DNA from: Paenibacillus odorifer | GTDB lineage: Bacteria; Bacillota; Bacilli; Paenibacillales; Paenibacillaceae | Direction: 5' to 3' | Length of the DNA stretch: 64,000 bases | Assembly: GCF_000758725.1 (NCBI RefSeq) | Contig: NZ_CP009428.1 | Span: 1,922,001 to 1,986,000, forward strand | Shown: positions 8,965 to 17,755 of the stretch, piece by piece | How the letters are laid out: the number at the start of each line of letters is the position of its first letter | Position numbering within the stretch: position 1 is the first letter of the stretch | Notes under the pieces: generated by a model | Told to the model about the DNA's origin: nothing | Database searches by the model: none | The model's input: only the letters and a program-made list of their open reading frames with translations | Translations under genes and position numbers: made by a program

Positions 8965-9447
8965 ATGCAAGGGATAGCAAAGGCAGTATTACTTACCATT
9001 CTGACCTCGGTTACGATTTTGCTGTTTGTAAATTTGGCTTTCTTTTTCCCATGGTATTTAACGCTGGTCACAGAGACGTATAGTGTTTCGCAGATTGTAG
9101 CTGGTGATAACTACTTGAAGGAATCGTATTATGAGGATGTTATGGAGAGATTACAGGAGCGCCCTATTTACCGAGATAAAGCCGATGATATTGTCATTAC
9201 GGTCACTAATGCAGATCATGATAATGCGATTGGAAATGATGATGAAACCTCATATTACGATGAAGGGAACGAATGGAATAAACCTTATCGGCAAAGAGGC
9301 GAACCGCTTACGGTTGAGATTAAAGCTGTATATCCTTTCTCTATCACTTTATGGGGAAAGAAGCTGGAGCGTGAAATTCCGGTCCACTTCTCCATGTCAA
9401 CGACAGGCCTGAAACATTATAAGGATCTGGACTACTATATAGATTGA
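8965..9447 (+). CDS. TadE/TadF-like pseudopilin-type membrane protein
   Basis: A 160-residue protein: an N-terminal hydrophobic helix (residues 5-33, rich in Leu, Ile, Phe) then a soluble extracytoplasmic region with an acidic stretch (DHDNAIGNDDETSYYDEG) and a beta-like C-terminal part. This is the general layout of TadE/TadF minor pseudopilins, and the gene sits right after the pilin-like peptide. I see no diagnostic motif, so the family is inferred from layout and synteny. RBS GGGGTGA precedes ATG 8965. It is likely co-transcribed with both neighbours. Confidence 0.6.
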   Translation: MQGIAKAVLLTILTSVTILLFVNLAFFFPWYLTLVTETYSVSQIVAGDNYLKESYYEDVMERLQERPIYRDKADDIVITVTNADHDNAIGNDDETSYYDEGNEWNKPYRQRGEPLTVEIKAVYPFSITLWGKKLEREIPVHFSMSTTGLKHYKDLDYYID

Positions 9448-9461
9448 TAGGATGACTTTGT

Positions 9462-9959
9462 GTGAAAAATATTGCAGTAGGAGTATTGTTGATTATTCTA
9501 GTGTCAATTGTTGTGGAGCCTTTGGTGGAGATGGGCATTGTATTTAGAGAGAAGGTAGTGCTGAGCACTGCGATCTCTAATGCTTGCCGGGCAGCCAAGG
9601 ATCGGAGTTTAGAGTATGAACTGCTACGTGGACTGGATGCGGTGATTAACGAGGAGAGGTTCAAAGAATACTTTTCAGATGCGTTCGAAAGTGCTCTAAA
9701 TGTATCGGAACAGACCGATAATGGCAACGTGCTTACATTTACCTCCAATGATGATAGATACAATGATTTTACGGTAAATTTAGATTTTTCTAACATAGAG
9801 AACACCCAAACCAGCCAATGGGTATCAGAAGTTAATGTGAAAGCACAGGCAACATACAAATTTAAAACCAGATACTTAAAGCTCGCTGAAGAAGCAGACA
9901 AAGAAGTAGATTATCAGTTAATTAGCGAGAGGAAATATATTCTCTCCGTTAAGAATTGA
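9462..9959 (+). CDS. Second TadE/TadF-like pseudopilin-type membrane protein
   Basis: A 165-residue protein with an N-terminal membrane helix (AVGVLLIILVSIVVEPLVEMG, about residues 5-25), followed by an alpha helix with SNACRAAKDRSLEYELLRGL and a soluble C-terminal region. A TM helix leading into an amphipathic helix is the hallmark of pilin-like folds. Starts at GTG 9462 with TAGGATGA upstream, 14 nt after the previous stop. No known motif identified; function inferred from layout and from its place between the pilin-like genes and the T7SS genes. Confidence 0.58.
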   Translation: MKNIAVGVLLIILVSIVVEPLVEMGIVFREKVVLSTAISNACRAAKDRSLEYELLRGLDAVINEERFKEYFSDAFESALNVSEQTDNGNVLTFTSNDDRYNDFTVNLDFSNIENTQTSQWVSEVNVKAQATYKFKTRYLKLAEEADKEVDYQLISERKYILSVKN

Positions 9960-9976
9960 TGAAAGGAATAATCAGA

Positions 9977-10207
9977 ATGGACTATATCATGGTTACTTTT
10001 CAAACGGATACAGGTCTAAGAATGGACCTAAAAGTCCCGGTGTTTGTGACTATAGAAGAACTGTTAGACATGTTAACGGAGTCCTTGAGCTTAAAGGAGA
10101 GAAGCGGGGCTAAGCTTCAGGCTGAGCCATTAGGCAGAATATTAAGTAATAGTAAAACCTTGGATCAAGAAGGTGTAGCCCAAGGCGCACTGCTCACACT
10201 TATCTGA
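9977..10207 (+). CDS. YukD/EsaB-like ubiquitin-fold T7SS protein
   Basis: A 76-residue soluble protein with alternating beta strands (IMVTFQTDTGLRMDLKVPVF) then a helix (TIEELLDMLTESL) and the ending GVAQGALLTLI. The length and the start match YukD/EsaB ubiquitin-like proteins of type VII secretion. ATG 9977 is chosen over TTG 9956/ATG 9959 because AAAGGA sits nine bases before it. EsaB/YukD is a regulator or component of T7SSb. Its position immediately upstream of the EssC cluster supports the call, and it marks the boundary between the Tad-type and T7SS-type parts of the block. Confidence 0.75.
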   Translation: MDYIMVTFQTDTGLRMDLKVPVFVTIEELLDMLTESLSLKERSGAKLQAEPLGRILSNSKTLDQEGVAQGALLTLI

Positions 10208-10221
10208 GAAGGGGCAATGAA

Positions 10222-11049
10222 ATGAATGGCAACCTGCAAAGTGGCGGATTAATCCTAAAGGCTGATGAATCTCTTTTTATTACGGATATTAAAAACTATT
10301 CAGGAACCTATTCTTTGGACAGAGCGAATGATCAAGCTGTGCCTATTCATTATGAGGGTTTGTTCTGGTTCATGAATGAGGCTGGCAATTTCCTTTATTA
10401 CAGTGATCAGTTAAAGGGAAATGTGCTCTGTAAGCTTGATATTGTAAAGCAACATTCAGAAGTATTGTTAGACAAACCTTGTTATCAGCTTCAGCGACAT
10501 GAAGATTGGATCTACTATATTCACGAGGAGGACCATCGATTATATCGCTGTTCTACTAGTGGTAAACGTGATATGAGGCTGATTGATGAGCATGTGGAGA
10601 GTTTTCTCTTGTACGAAGGACAAATCTACTATGCTACACCAAATGGGATTAAGAGGAGCACAGAATCCGGTGAGGCAAGTGAAAAGATTAGTGAATTGGT
10701 TACAAGTTTACTGATTCGGATAGGAAATAAGCTGTGTTTTTCAGATGCCGAGAATGGACATCGCTTGACGCTACTTGATGTGGAGCGTCATACGGTAACT
10801 ATGGTAGACAATATAGTTGCCCTTAGTATAAGCACGGATGACAAATATATTTATTGTGCTAACCGATTAAATGACAACAGTATATATCGCGTAGATCCAT
10901 TGCATGGAGGGAGTATTCGAATATCTGGGGAAAGCGCGGACTATTTACATGTTCTGGACAATGATCTTTATTTTTGCAGTGGTCGTGAATGGCATCGAAT
11001 CTCTCTATTTGGTGGAGAGGCGGAGACAATAACCTTTATAGGAAGGTAG
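10222..11049 (+). CDS. DUF5050-like beta-propeller protein
   Basis: A 275-residue soluble protein with no signal peptide. It has recurring short blades of the type W-x-Y-Y-[IA] / L-Y-[RK] (FWFMNEAGNFLYYSD, WIYYIHEEDHRLYRC, QIYYATPNGIKRS, YIYCANRLNDNSIYRV, DLYFCSGREWHRIS), which is the DUF5050 or TolB-like propeller pattern. It sits 5 nt before EssC. A propeller here might replace the missing FHA domains as a docking module; that is inference. Not a known T7SSb component. Confidence 0.62.
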   Translation: MNGNLQSGGLILKADESLFITDIKNYSGTYSLDRANDQAVPIHYEGLFWFMNEAGNFLYYSDQLKGNVLCKLDIVKQHSEVLLDKPCYQLQRHEDWIYYIHEEDHRLYRCSTSGKRDMRLIDEHVESFLLYEGQIYYATPNGIKRSTESGEASEKISELVTSLLIRIGNKLCFSDAENGHRLTLLDVERHTVTMVDNIVALSISTDDKYIYCANRLNDNSIYRVDPLHGGSIRISGESADYLHVLDNDLYFCSGREWHRISLFGGEAETITFIGR

Positions 11050-11054
11050 ATCTA

Positions 11055-14000
11055 ATGAGCTATGAATTCAGTCGTCAGCCCCGTTTTCTACCGGATATGC
11101 CCCGGGGAGAAATTGATGTTCCTAATCCACCTATGATTAACGAGAAACCAGAGATCTCTTGGTTCGGAATATTGCTTCCACCTATCGTAATGTTGATTAT
11201 TACCGTATTAATCGCAATGACTTCACAGTCCATCTATTTACTGATCTCAGTTGCGACCACAGTAATGACACTGATTGGCTCATTGACAGGAGCAACTTCT
11301 CAGATTCGGAAATATAAGCTAAAGAAGAAGGAACGGGAAGAAAAATATCTTCAATTTATAACCGATGTCCGCAGCGATTTGTCGATAGCTCGCGAACAAC
11401 AGGTGAAAGCCATGAATGAAATGAGCCCGGATCCTGCGGAATGTGTGCAACGAATCTCGCGCAGGGATAACAAGCTATGGGAAAAAACGCCTTCACATAA
11501 TGATTTTCTGGCTCTGCGGATCGGGGTGGGAAGTGTACCCCTGGAACTGCACATCAAATACACCAAACAGGCGATCATCCTTGAAACAGACCCGCTGCTG
11601 ATGGAGCCGCAGAGATTGGCCATGGAATTTGAGAAGGTCCCGAACGTTCCTATAACGGTTAATCTGTTGACTACCGAAATATGCGGGATTGCCGGTGAAA
11701 GCGATAAAACAGCTGTGCTAATAAAACTGATGCTGCTACAGCTTGTGACTCATCATGGTTATGACGATGTCAGGGTTATTGTTCTTGCCGCAGAGGATGA
11801 ATTGGAGAAATGGGATTGGCTGAAATTTGTACCCCACCTATGGGATGACGGTTTTAATATCAGATTTCTTTTATGTGGTAAAGCCATTGCCCATCAGACC
11901 TTGTCCGAGATTTATGGCTCTTTGAAGGAGCGGGAGATGAGGTCTTTGAGCGGTGGTGTATTGCCCCATTATCTCTTTATTGTAGAGGACGCTTCCTTAC
12001 TTGAGAATGAGCTAATCAGTAAATATTTGTACAACGGCAGTGTAAAGCTTGGAGTATCAACCCTTTTTATCGCCAAGAATTCCGCTTATTTGCCCATGAA
12101 CTGTAAAACGGTTATTCATTTAAACGGAAAAAACGGTGAAATGGCCAATCGATTAACCGGGGAGAAGATCGTATTTACTCCGGATCAGGCAGATATAAAA
12201 GATTTAGATCTAGTCGCCAGAAAGCTCGCACCGCTACGAATCAAAAATTCAAGTGCTAATTTCTCACTTCCATCCTCCATCACACTGATGGAAATGCTAC
12301 AGAACGAAAAGGTATCTGAAGTAAATGTAATGTTGAACTGGACCCGCAACAAAACCTATATGGGCATGAGTGTACCTATAGGGGTGAGGGCTGGTGGAGA
12401 AGCTTTATATTTAGACATGCATGAGACGGGGTTCGGGCCCCATGGTCTTGTAGCCGGGACAACAGGTTCTGGCAAAAGTGAATTATTACAAAGTATCATC
12501 GTATCCCAAGCCATTCATTACCATCCGCATGATATTGCTTTTGTTCTTATTGATTATAAAGGGGGCGGCATGGCAGATGTATTCAAGGGAATGCCTCATC
12601 TGGTCGGTACCATTACGAATTTGGATGGGAATCAAACGACGAGAGCGCTGCTATCTATCAAAAGTGAGCTCATGCGGCGGCAACGTGTCTTCTCGGAATA
12701 TGGCGTGAACAATATTGATAAATACCAGAAATTATTTTATAGCAAAAATGTAAAAGGTGACATGCCAGCCATTCCCCATCTGATTATGATTGCGGATGAG
12801 TTCGCGGAGCTTAAGCAGGATCAACCGGATTTCATGAAAGAGCTTGTAAGTACGGCCCGGGTAGGTCGAAGCCTTGGCGTCCATTTGATCCTTGCCACCC
12901 AGAAGCCTGCCGGCGTAGTGGATGACCAGATATGGAGTAACTCGAAATTTAAAATATGTCTTAAAGTGCAGGATGAGGCTGACAGTCGGGATGTTATTAA
13001 ACGTCCTGATGCGGCCATGATTAAGGAACCGGGAAGGGCGTATATACAGGTCGGAAATGATGAGATCTTTGAGTTGTTCCAATCTGCGTATTCTGGTGCT
13101 GATTATGATCCGAAAGGCGAACTGCAGAAACAGGAGAACAAGACCAAACGAATCTATAAGGTAGCTCTGAATGGTAGAAGCGAGCAGATCTTTCCGCTTG
13201 AGGAAGAGAAATTCTCCCCAAATGAGTCTGCTTCCCAACTGCATGCCATGGTTGAATACATTACAGAAACCGCCAAGCAATATGGGATTTCTCCAATGAA
13301 AGGGCCTTGGCTACCGCCACTGCCTGAAGTAGTCTACCTCGATTTATTGCTGCCGAATAGCTTAGCAGATGGTAGATGGCCGCAGCAGCAGAAACTGCTC
13401 AGTGTGCCAGTGGGGATCATGGATGATCCAAGAGGACAGAGACAGGAAGCGCTGGAGATAGATTTTGCATCTGAGGGGAATCTGTTTGTCTATGGAACGC
13501 CGGGTACAGGTAAAACCGTGTTCCTCAAAACGTTATGTTTATCGCTGGCTCTAATGTATCCGCCGGATGACGTCAATATCTATATTATGGATTTTGGCGG
13601 AAGCTCACTCAAAGCTATGGAGAAACTCCCTCATGTCGGTGGGGTAATGACACTGGAGCAAGAAGATAAAATTGACCAATTTATGCGCTTTATGTTCAGG
13701 GTTATGGAGGATCGAAGAACGCTGTTTCAAAATAATGGAAGTGAAGGGTTCAATGATTACCGTAGAAGTGGACGAAAACTGCCCGCATTTATAGTCATAA
13801 TCGACAACTACTTTGCTTTATCGGAGACCTACGAAGATTTTGACGCTCAAATGGTGCTGCTGGCTCGTGAAGGTTTTAAATACGGTATTTATATGGTCGC
13901 TACAGCAACCAATAGTGCTTTGGTCAGATATAAATTTTCGGTTAACTTCAAAATGGCGATCAGCTTCCAGATGACTGAGAAGAGTGAATATGATGGTATT

Positions 14001-14939
14001 GTAGGACGAACGGAAGGCTTGGAACCCGCTAAGGTTGCAGGCAGAGGATTGGTAAGAGGCAAGCCGCCTTTGGAATTTCAGACTTCGCTTCCTGAATATC
14101 AACATACCGCTACCGAGCTCATCTTGAAGAGAATGGAGGCTTTGAATCTAACTGGAGCCGCACCAATTCCGGTGATGCCTTCTACGATTGATCTGCGGCA
14201 GCTCAATAATAATACAGAGCAACTGGCAATAGGCTTGGGCAACAATGATTTACAGCCTGTGTTTATAGACCTTCTTGCAACACCAGTGCTGATGATAGCT
14301 GGAGAGGCTATGTCAGGAAAGAGCACTTTACTTGTATCGTGGATGAAGCTGCTGAGCGAAAAGCAGGATCTAGAGGTATATGCGCTGGATTCATCTGCTA
14401 TGGGCATTTATGAACTGATACAACAGTCTTACGTAACGGATTTATCGAACGTGGATGATTTGGACAATTTCATTGATGGGATCAAAGAACAATTGGAAAC
14501 TAGACGCAGTGAGCTTCTCTCATGCAGAATGTCCGGTGGTGACGTTGGCGCTCTGATGAAACAGTGGAAGCAGATAATCTTCGTTATTGATCGTCTAAGT
14601 GAATTTACGAGCGGAGACAAGTATATGCTGCATGAGCTGATTGAACGAATTGTGAAGCAAGAACGCGGCATGAAGGTAGCTGTTCTAGCGGCAGATAACA
14701 CAAATGATCTTACCTCTAATTGGGATTCCTTGGGCAAGACTATCCGAGAGGAACAGACCGGGATCCTGCTAGGTAGAATGAAAGAACAAAATCTTTACAA
14801 TGTGTCCTTACCTTACGGAATCCAGGAGAAAGATGGGGAGCAAGGTGATGGCTATCTCATTGTAAAGAATAAATATACCGGATTAAGATGTGCCGTATGG
14901 AGTAAGGAGAATCGAGTTAATGCGGGAGTAGGAGTTTAG
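11055..14939 (+). CDS. essC: EssC-type T7SS ATPase lacking N-terminal FHA domains
   Basis: A 1294-residue FtsK/SpoIIIE-family motor, the central translocase of type VII secretion. Two transmembrane helices lie at residues about 36-58 and 60-82. Three P-loop domains follow: GTTGSGKS (about 468), GTPGTGKT (about 814) and GEAMSGKS (about 1083). Walker B of domain 1 is LIMIADEFAEL. ATG 11055 is chosen because it is the first Met not overlapping the upstream gene. Typical EssC is near 1480 residues with two FHA domains before the TM pair. Here only about 35 residues precede the first helix, so the FHA part is absent. It should recognise the WXG100 proteins encoded immediately downstream. Confidence 0.94.
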   Translation: MSYEFSRQPRFLPDMPRGEIDVPNPPMINEKPEISWFGILLPPIVMLIITVLIAMTSQSIYLLISVATTVMTLIGSLTGATSQIRKYKLKKKEREEKYLQFITDVRSDLSIAREQQVKAMNEMSPDPAECVQRISRRDNKLWEKTPSHNDFLALRIGVGSVPLELHIKYTKQAIILETDPLLMEPQRLAMEFEKVPNVPITVNLLTTEICGIAGESDKTAVLIKLMLLQLVTHHGYDDVRVIVLAAEDELEKWDWLKFVPHLWDDGFNIRFLLCGKAIAHQTLSEIYGSLKEREMRSLSGGVLPHYLFIVEDASLLENELISKYLYNGSVKLGVSTLFIAKNSAYLPMNCKTVIHLNGKNGEMANRLTGEKIVFTPDQADIKDLDLVARKLAPLRIKNSSANFSLPSSITLMEMLQNEKVSEVNVMLNWTRNKTYMGMSVPIGVRAGGEALYLDMHETGFGPHGLVAGTTGSGKSELLQSIIVSQAIHYHPHDIAFVLIDYKGGGMADVFKGMPHLVGTITNLDGNQTTRALLSIKSELMRRQRVFSEYGVNNIDKYQKLFYSKNVKGDMPAIPHLIMIADEFAELKQDQPDFMKELVSTARVGRSLGVHLILATQKPAGVVDDQIWSNSKFKICLKVQDEADSRDVIKRPDAAMIKEPGRAYIQVGNDEIFELFQSAYSGADYDPKGELQKQENKTKRIYKVALNGRSEQIFPLEEEKFSPNESASQLHAMVEYITETAKQYGISPMKGPWLPPLPEVVYLDLLLPNSLADGRWPQQQKLLSVPVGIMDDPRGQRQEALEIDFASEGNLFVYGTPGTGKTVFLKTLCLSLALMYPPDDVNIYIMDFGGSSLKAMEKLPHVGGVMTLEQEDKIDQFMRFMFRVMEDRRTLFQNNGSEGFNDYRRSGRKLPAFIVIIDNYFALSETYEDFDAQMVLLAREGFKYGIYMVATATNSALVRYKFSVNFKMAISFQMTEKSEYDGIVGRTEGLEPAKVAGRGLVRGKPPLEFQTSLPEYQHTATELILKRMEALNLTGAAPIPVMPSTIDLRQLNNNTEQLAIGLGNNDLQPVFIDLLATPVLMIAGEAMSGKSTLLVSWMKLLSEKQDLEVYALDSSAMGIYELIQQSYVTDLSNVDDLDNFIDGIKEQLETRRSELLSCRMSGGDVGALMKQWKQIIFVIDRLSEFTSGDKYMLHELIERIVKQERGMKVAVLAADNTNDLTSNWDSLGKTIREEQTGILLGRMKEQNLYNVSLPYGIQEKDGEQGDGYLIVKNKYTGLRCAVWSKENRVNAGVGV

Positions 14940-14940
14940 G

Positions 14941-15303
14941 ATGGAGGTGCAGCTAGTGTCAGTTAGTCCATCAGAAATCAGGGGAAACGCTTCACAAATC
15001 CATAGTCTAATCAATGAAGTGAACAGTACTTCAAAAAAACTGCAAAGTGATTATACACAATCGGCCAGCTATTGGACCGGTACGGCTTCTAAAGCATTTC
15101 AAAGTGAATACAACGAGCTGGATAGCGAAATGAAGACCCTGCTTACAATGCTGGATAGGCTCGAAAGTGGGGTCCAAAGAGTGGCTTCAGAAGTGATCCG
15201 TGCTGAACAGGAAAGAGAAGAAAAGCGAAGACTAGCAGAGAAAGCGGCGCAAGAGGCACTGAAACAAAAGCAATTAGAAAAGCAAAAGCAAAGCCAGAAG
15301 TAA
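14941..15303 (+). CDS. WXG100-family T7SS protein, C-terminally extended
   Basis: A 120-residue helical hairpin protein with the turn motif YWTG (WXG) at about residues 40-43. The C-terminal tail beyond the usual 100 residues is Lys/Glu/Gln-rich and probably an extended helix. The start is either ATG 14941 (AGGAG before it, one base after the EssC stop) or GTG 14956 (GGAGGTG six bases before it). The N-terminus SVSPSEIR aligns with usual WXG100 beginnings, so 14956 is a real alternative. Function: a small secreted substrate or partner, probably dimerising with the WXG100 protein at 15350 or a chaperone for the lipases. Confidence 0.9.
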   Translation: MEVQLVSVSPSEIRGNASQIHSLINEVNSTSKKLQSDYTQSASYWTGTASKAFQSEYNELDSEMKTLLTMLDRLESGVQRVASEVIRAEQEREEKRRLAEKAAQEALKQKQLEKQKQSQK

Positions 15304-15349
15304 TGACAGGGGTGTTGAGATAGAAATGCTTTGAAAGGAGGTGAATAAT

Positions 15350-15649
15350 GTGGCGGGAAACAATCTTACATTTAATCCGGATCAGGCACTAGGTGTAGCT
15401 AAGTCTATTAAAACCAAAGCAAACAATGCAGATACTCTTATCAAACAATTGCAATCTGAAATTCATGCTGTTAGCGGTTGGTGGCAAGGAGAATCACAAA
15501 CTGCTTTTATACAACAATTCGATGGACTTATGCCTAGTTTTAAGGAAATGGTTCTCTGTGTAGAGAACATCAGTAAGAACCTAACGCAAATTGCTAACAT
15601 CAAGCAAGAAGCCGAGCAAGAAATGGCAAGTAAACTGCGTGGAAAATAA
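15350..15649 (+). CDS. WXG100-family T7SS protein (EsxA-like)
   Basis: A 99-residue WXG100 protein with GWWQGES at the helix turn. The start is GTG 15350: a perfect AAAGGAGGTGA at 15334-15344 overlaps the upstream GTG 15341, which therefore cannot be the start. The resulting length matches EsxA exactly. It is the strongest RBS in the block, in keeping with an abundant substrate. A perfect 12-bp hairpin follows at 15663-15694. Together with the protein at 14941 it may form a heterodimer or act as secretion signal carrier for the two lipases downstream. Confidence 0.92.
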   Translation: MAGNNLTFNPDQALGVAKSIKTKANNADTLIKQLQSEIHAVSGWWQGESQTAFIQQFDGLMPSFKEMVLCVENISKNLTQIANIKQEAEQEMASKLRGK

Positions 15650-15662
15650 TGCTGGCATACAT

Positions 15663-15694
15663 AACAAGGCAGATTTTGAGCTATCTGCCTTGTT
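15663..15694 (+). terminator. Perfect hairpin after the WXG100 pair, no T-tract
   Basis: Stem AACAAGGCAGAT / ATCTGCCTTGTT (12 bp, perfect) with an 8-nt loop. No run of T follows, so it is more likely an mRNA-stabilising or partial-termination element separating the strongly translated WXG100 genes from the effector-like genes. It lies inside the block, so transcription probably continues. Confidence 0.6.
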
Positions 15695-15744
15695 AGTATG
15701 ATTTTAAGTAAGTATGAAGTGAATTTATTTGGGGGGATCTGTAA

Positions 15745-16884
15745 GTGAAGCTGACCGAACAACAATACATAACACTGGCATCAGTTGTAGAAGCAGCAGA
15801 CGGTCTCGAACTGACGGATAGTCTGGCTTTTGCTGGTGCAGCAGCCTATGCCTATAGAGATGAGCATGATGATAGATTAATTATCTTTACATATAAAGGA
15901 AAAGATTGGCTTGCGGATCTGCAGTCTCTGTTAAGCGGTCAGAGCAGCATGCCGGAGGAAGCATCAAGATTTTTATTAAAAAACAAAGGGGAGAAGGATT
16001 GCCAGGTTACTGGTTATTCCATGGGCGGTGCCTTAGCTCTTTATGCAGCAGCGGTTAATGAGGGGATTGGTGGTGTGGTATTCGACGCACCAGGTATAGC
16101 AAACATTCTGACTGCGGAGCAAAGGGGAAAGCTTCAGGTTAAAAATATTGTGGCTTATAACAGTCTTGTATCCGCGTTAGGCAAACACAACGAAGAGATT
16201 GTATTTGCTAAATCGGGTATAGAAGAAACGGAATTTCTAATTCCTGATTCGCTTTGGCAGCGCTATACCTTTGACTCTGAGGGGAGCGTGATTATAGGTG
16301 AAAAAGGGAATGCCTATGCTTTGCTATCCAAGATTAATATCCTAACGGAAGAGCATACGCCTGTTTTTGATGCTGTTATGAGTGGATTTGGGGATACCGT
16401 CGGACTAACAGAATCTGCATCGGATCATTTGGGTTACGTGATATTTACCTTAATAGATCAGTTGGATGTAGGAAAAGTGCGAGGTGCACTGATTGAAATT
16501 GCCCACAAATATGAACGAATGTTGGATGCGAAGTTCAGCGAGTGGAGAACCGAAATGAATAATATTCCGGAATCCTTCTTATTCGATGACATCCGTGCGA
16601 AATTTGAACAACTATCTGAAGCATCCATGCTAGAGGCAGCGGGAATAGCAGAAGAGCTTAATGAAATCACGCAAGCTGTCTTATCCATCCTGCTGATTTG
16701 CAGTCCGGTAGGGGATAAGCTGATGGACCATGTAGAGGAATGGTTGAATAAACTGACAAATGCCCTCATGGAACGTATGGAGAAACTAACGAACCAAATG
16801 ACATTACATCTCGATAAGGTGGTTGAAACAACCATGAATCAAATGCTCAAATTTCCAGAATTGAAGCTGGATTTTGAGTTCTGA
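15745..16884 (+). CDS. Alpha/beta-hydrolase (DUF2974-like lipase) with helical C-terminus
   Basis: A 379-residue protein without a signal peptide. The N-terminal half is an alpha/beta hydrolase with nucleophile elbow GYSMGG (Ser92), preceded by IIFTYKGKDWLADL, a variant of the lipase oxyanion strand. The C-terminal 140 residues are predicted helical and amphipathic (ELNEITQAVLSIL, EEWLNKLTNALMERMEKLTNQM). The order, lipase first and helices last, is that of S. aureus TslA, a T7SS-secreted lipase. GTG 15745 is preceded by GGGGGGAT. It is likely an effector secreted by the adjacent EssC. The substrate is unknown and secretion is inference from context. Confidence 0.78.
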   Translation: MKLTEQQYITLASVVEAADGLELTDSLAFAGAAAYAYRDEHDDRLIIFTYKGKDWLADLQSLLSGQSSMPEEASRFLLKNKGEKDCQVTGYSMGGALALYAAAVNEGIGGVVFDAPGIANILTAEQRGKLQVKNIVAYNSLVSALGKHNEEIVFAKSGIEETEFLIPDSLWQRYTFDSEGSVIIGEKGNAYALLSKINILTEEHTPVFDAVMSGFGDTVGLTESASDHLGYVIFTLIDQLDVGKVRGALIEIAHKYERMLDAKFSEWRTEMNNIPESFLFDDIRAKFEQLSEASMLEAAGIAEELNEITQAVLSILLICSPVGDKLMDHVEEWLNKLTNALMERMEKLTNQMTLHLDKVVETTMNQMLKFPELKLDFEF

Positions 16885-16924
16885 TTACTAACTGGAATCG
16901 CCATCAAAAAGGAGTGAAGCCAGC

Positions 16925-17755
16925 ATGAAAAAGATTTATACAAGGAAGGTGTTGACTCTGATGTTGATATTATCAATGTTCAGCTTTATGGGATGTGGCT
17001 CTAGAGAGGAGAAAAGTGAAAAGAAAATTTTGAGCTCCTTGCAGGAAAAGTATGGCGAGGAATTCATCCTTGATGGCATAGGCGGCGGTTGGGGAACGAT
17101 GAACAACAATACATTGAAGGCGACTGTGCATCCTAAGAAGGATGACACGATTAATGTACGGGTGGAAATCACGAAGGATTTGGAAAAGGTGTATGACAAC
17201 TATTTAAACCAGGTGGTAGCAAAAAAAGACGAACCAATGATTCAAGCAATCGCTGCTAGCATTTGGCCTGACAGTAAAATTATCGTTGCCAACGAAACGG
17301 GGTTGGTTTACCCCAAGCATAACGATACAAAGATTTCCTACGAGCAATTTCTGAAGTTATATCCAACGAATACGCTGGTGATTTCAGTCTATTTAAATAG
17401 TGATAACTATGTTGATGGTAATGGAGATATGGACCAAGAGGCAGAAATGAGAAAATATATGGATTTTGCAAAAATACTAGCAGAAAATAAATATGTGAGT
17501 AGTCTGATAGGGATAGGATACCTCACTCCAGAGGCCTATGGTCGATTAGAAGAGGTCAAAAAGGCAGAGGAAAGTGTTGACATATATTTTAGTGACGAAA
17601 CCCAAAAAACAGGAATTATTAATATAGTTACAATGGCTGGATTCAAATTAGGAGTTGATGGAAAGATTGTAGAATCTCAAGACAAGATTAGAGAATTCTT
17701 TGATATATGGAAAGAGGACAGAATAAAAAGAATGGAACAAAGAGGGGGATTGTAA
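16925..17755 (+). CDS. Lipoprotein of unknown function
   Basis: A 276-residue protein with a lipoprotein signal peptide: basic KKIYTRK, hydrophobic LMLILSMF, lipobox FMGC with Cys24. The mature region is charged (SREEKSEKKILSSLQEKYGEEF) and shows no domain I recognise. Its stop overlaps the start of the lipase gene at 17755 (TAATG), so the two are tightly coupled. An outer-face lipoprotein translated with a lipase may be an accessory or immunity factor for it, as the Tla/lipoprotein-type partners are in other systems. That is inference. RBS AAGGAGTG precedes ATG 16925. Confidence 0.7.
   Translation: MKKIYTRKVLTLMLILSMFSFMGCGSREEKSEKKILSSLQEKYGEEFILDGIGGGWGTMNNNTLKATVHPKKDDTINVRVEITKDLEKVYDNYLNQVVAKKDEPMIQAIAASIWPDSKIIVANETGLVYPKHNDTKISYEQFLKLYPTNTLVISVYLNSDNYVDGNGDMDQEAEMRKYMDFAKILAENKYVSSLIGIGYLTPEAYGRLEEVKKAEESVDIYFSDETQKTGIINIVTMAGFKLGVDGKIVESQDKIREFFDIWKEDRIKRMEQRGGL

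Noticed and set aside
10989..11054. Upstream extension of EssC from ATG 10989
   Set aside because: The extra 22 residues would overlap the DUF5050-like gene in another frame and do not resemble EssC.
12732..13280. 182-codon antisense ORF inside essC
   Set aside because: It runs opposite to three well-defined EssC motifs and has no RBS or recognisable domain; it is a shadow.
15341..15349. GTG 15341 as start of the second WXG100 gene
   Set aside because: It is part of the AAAGGAGGTGA ribosome-binding site; GTG 15350 at proper spacing gives the usual 99-residue length.
17707..17754. Extension of the large lipase from ATG 17707
   Set aside because: The 16 extra residues lie inside the lipoprotein coding region; ATG 17755 has GAGGGGGA before it and a TAATG overlap.
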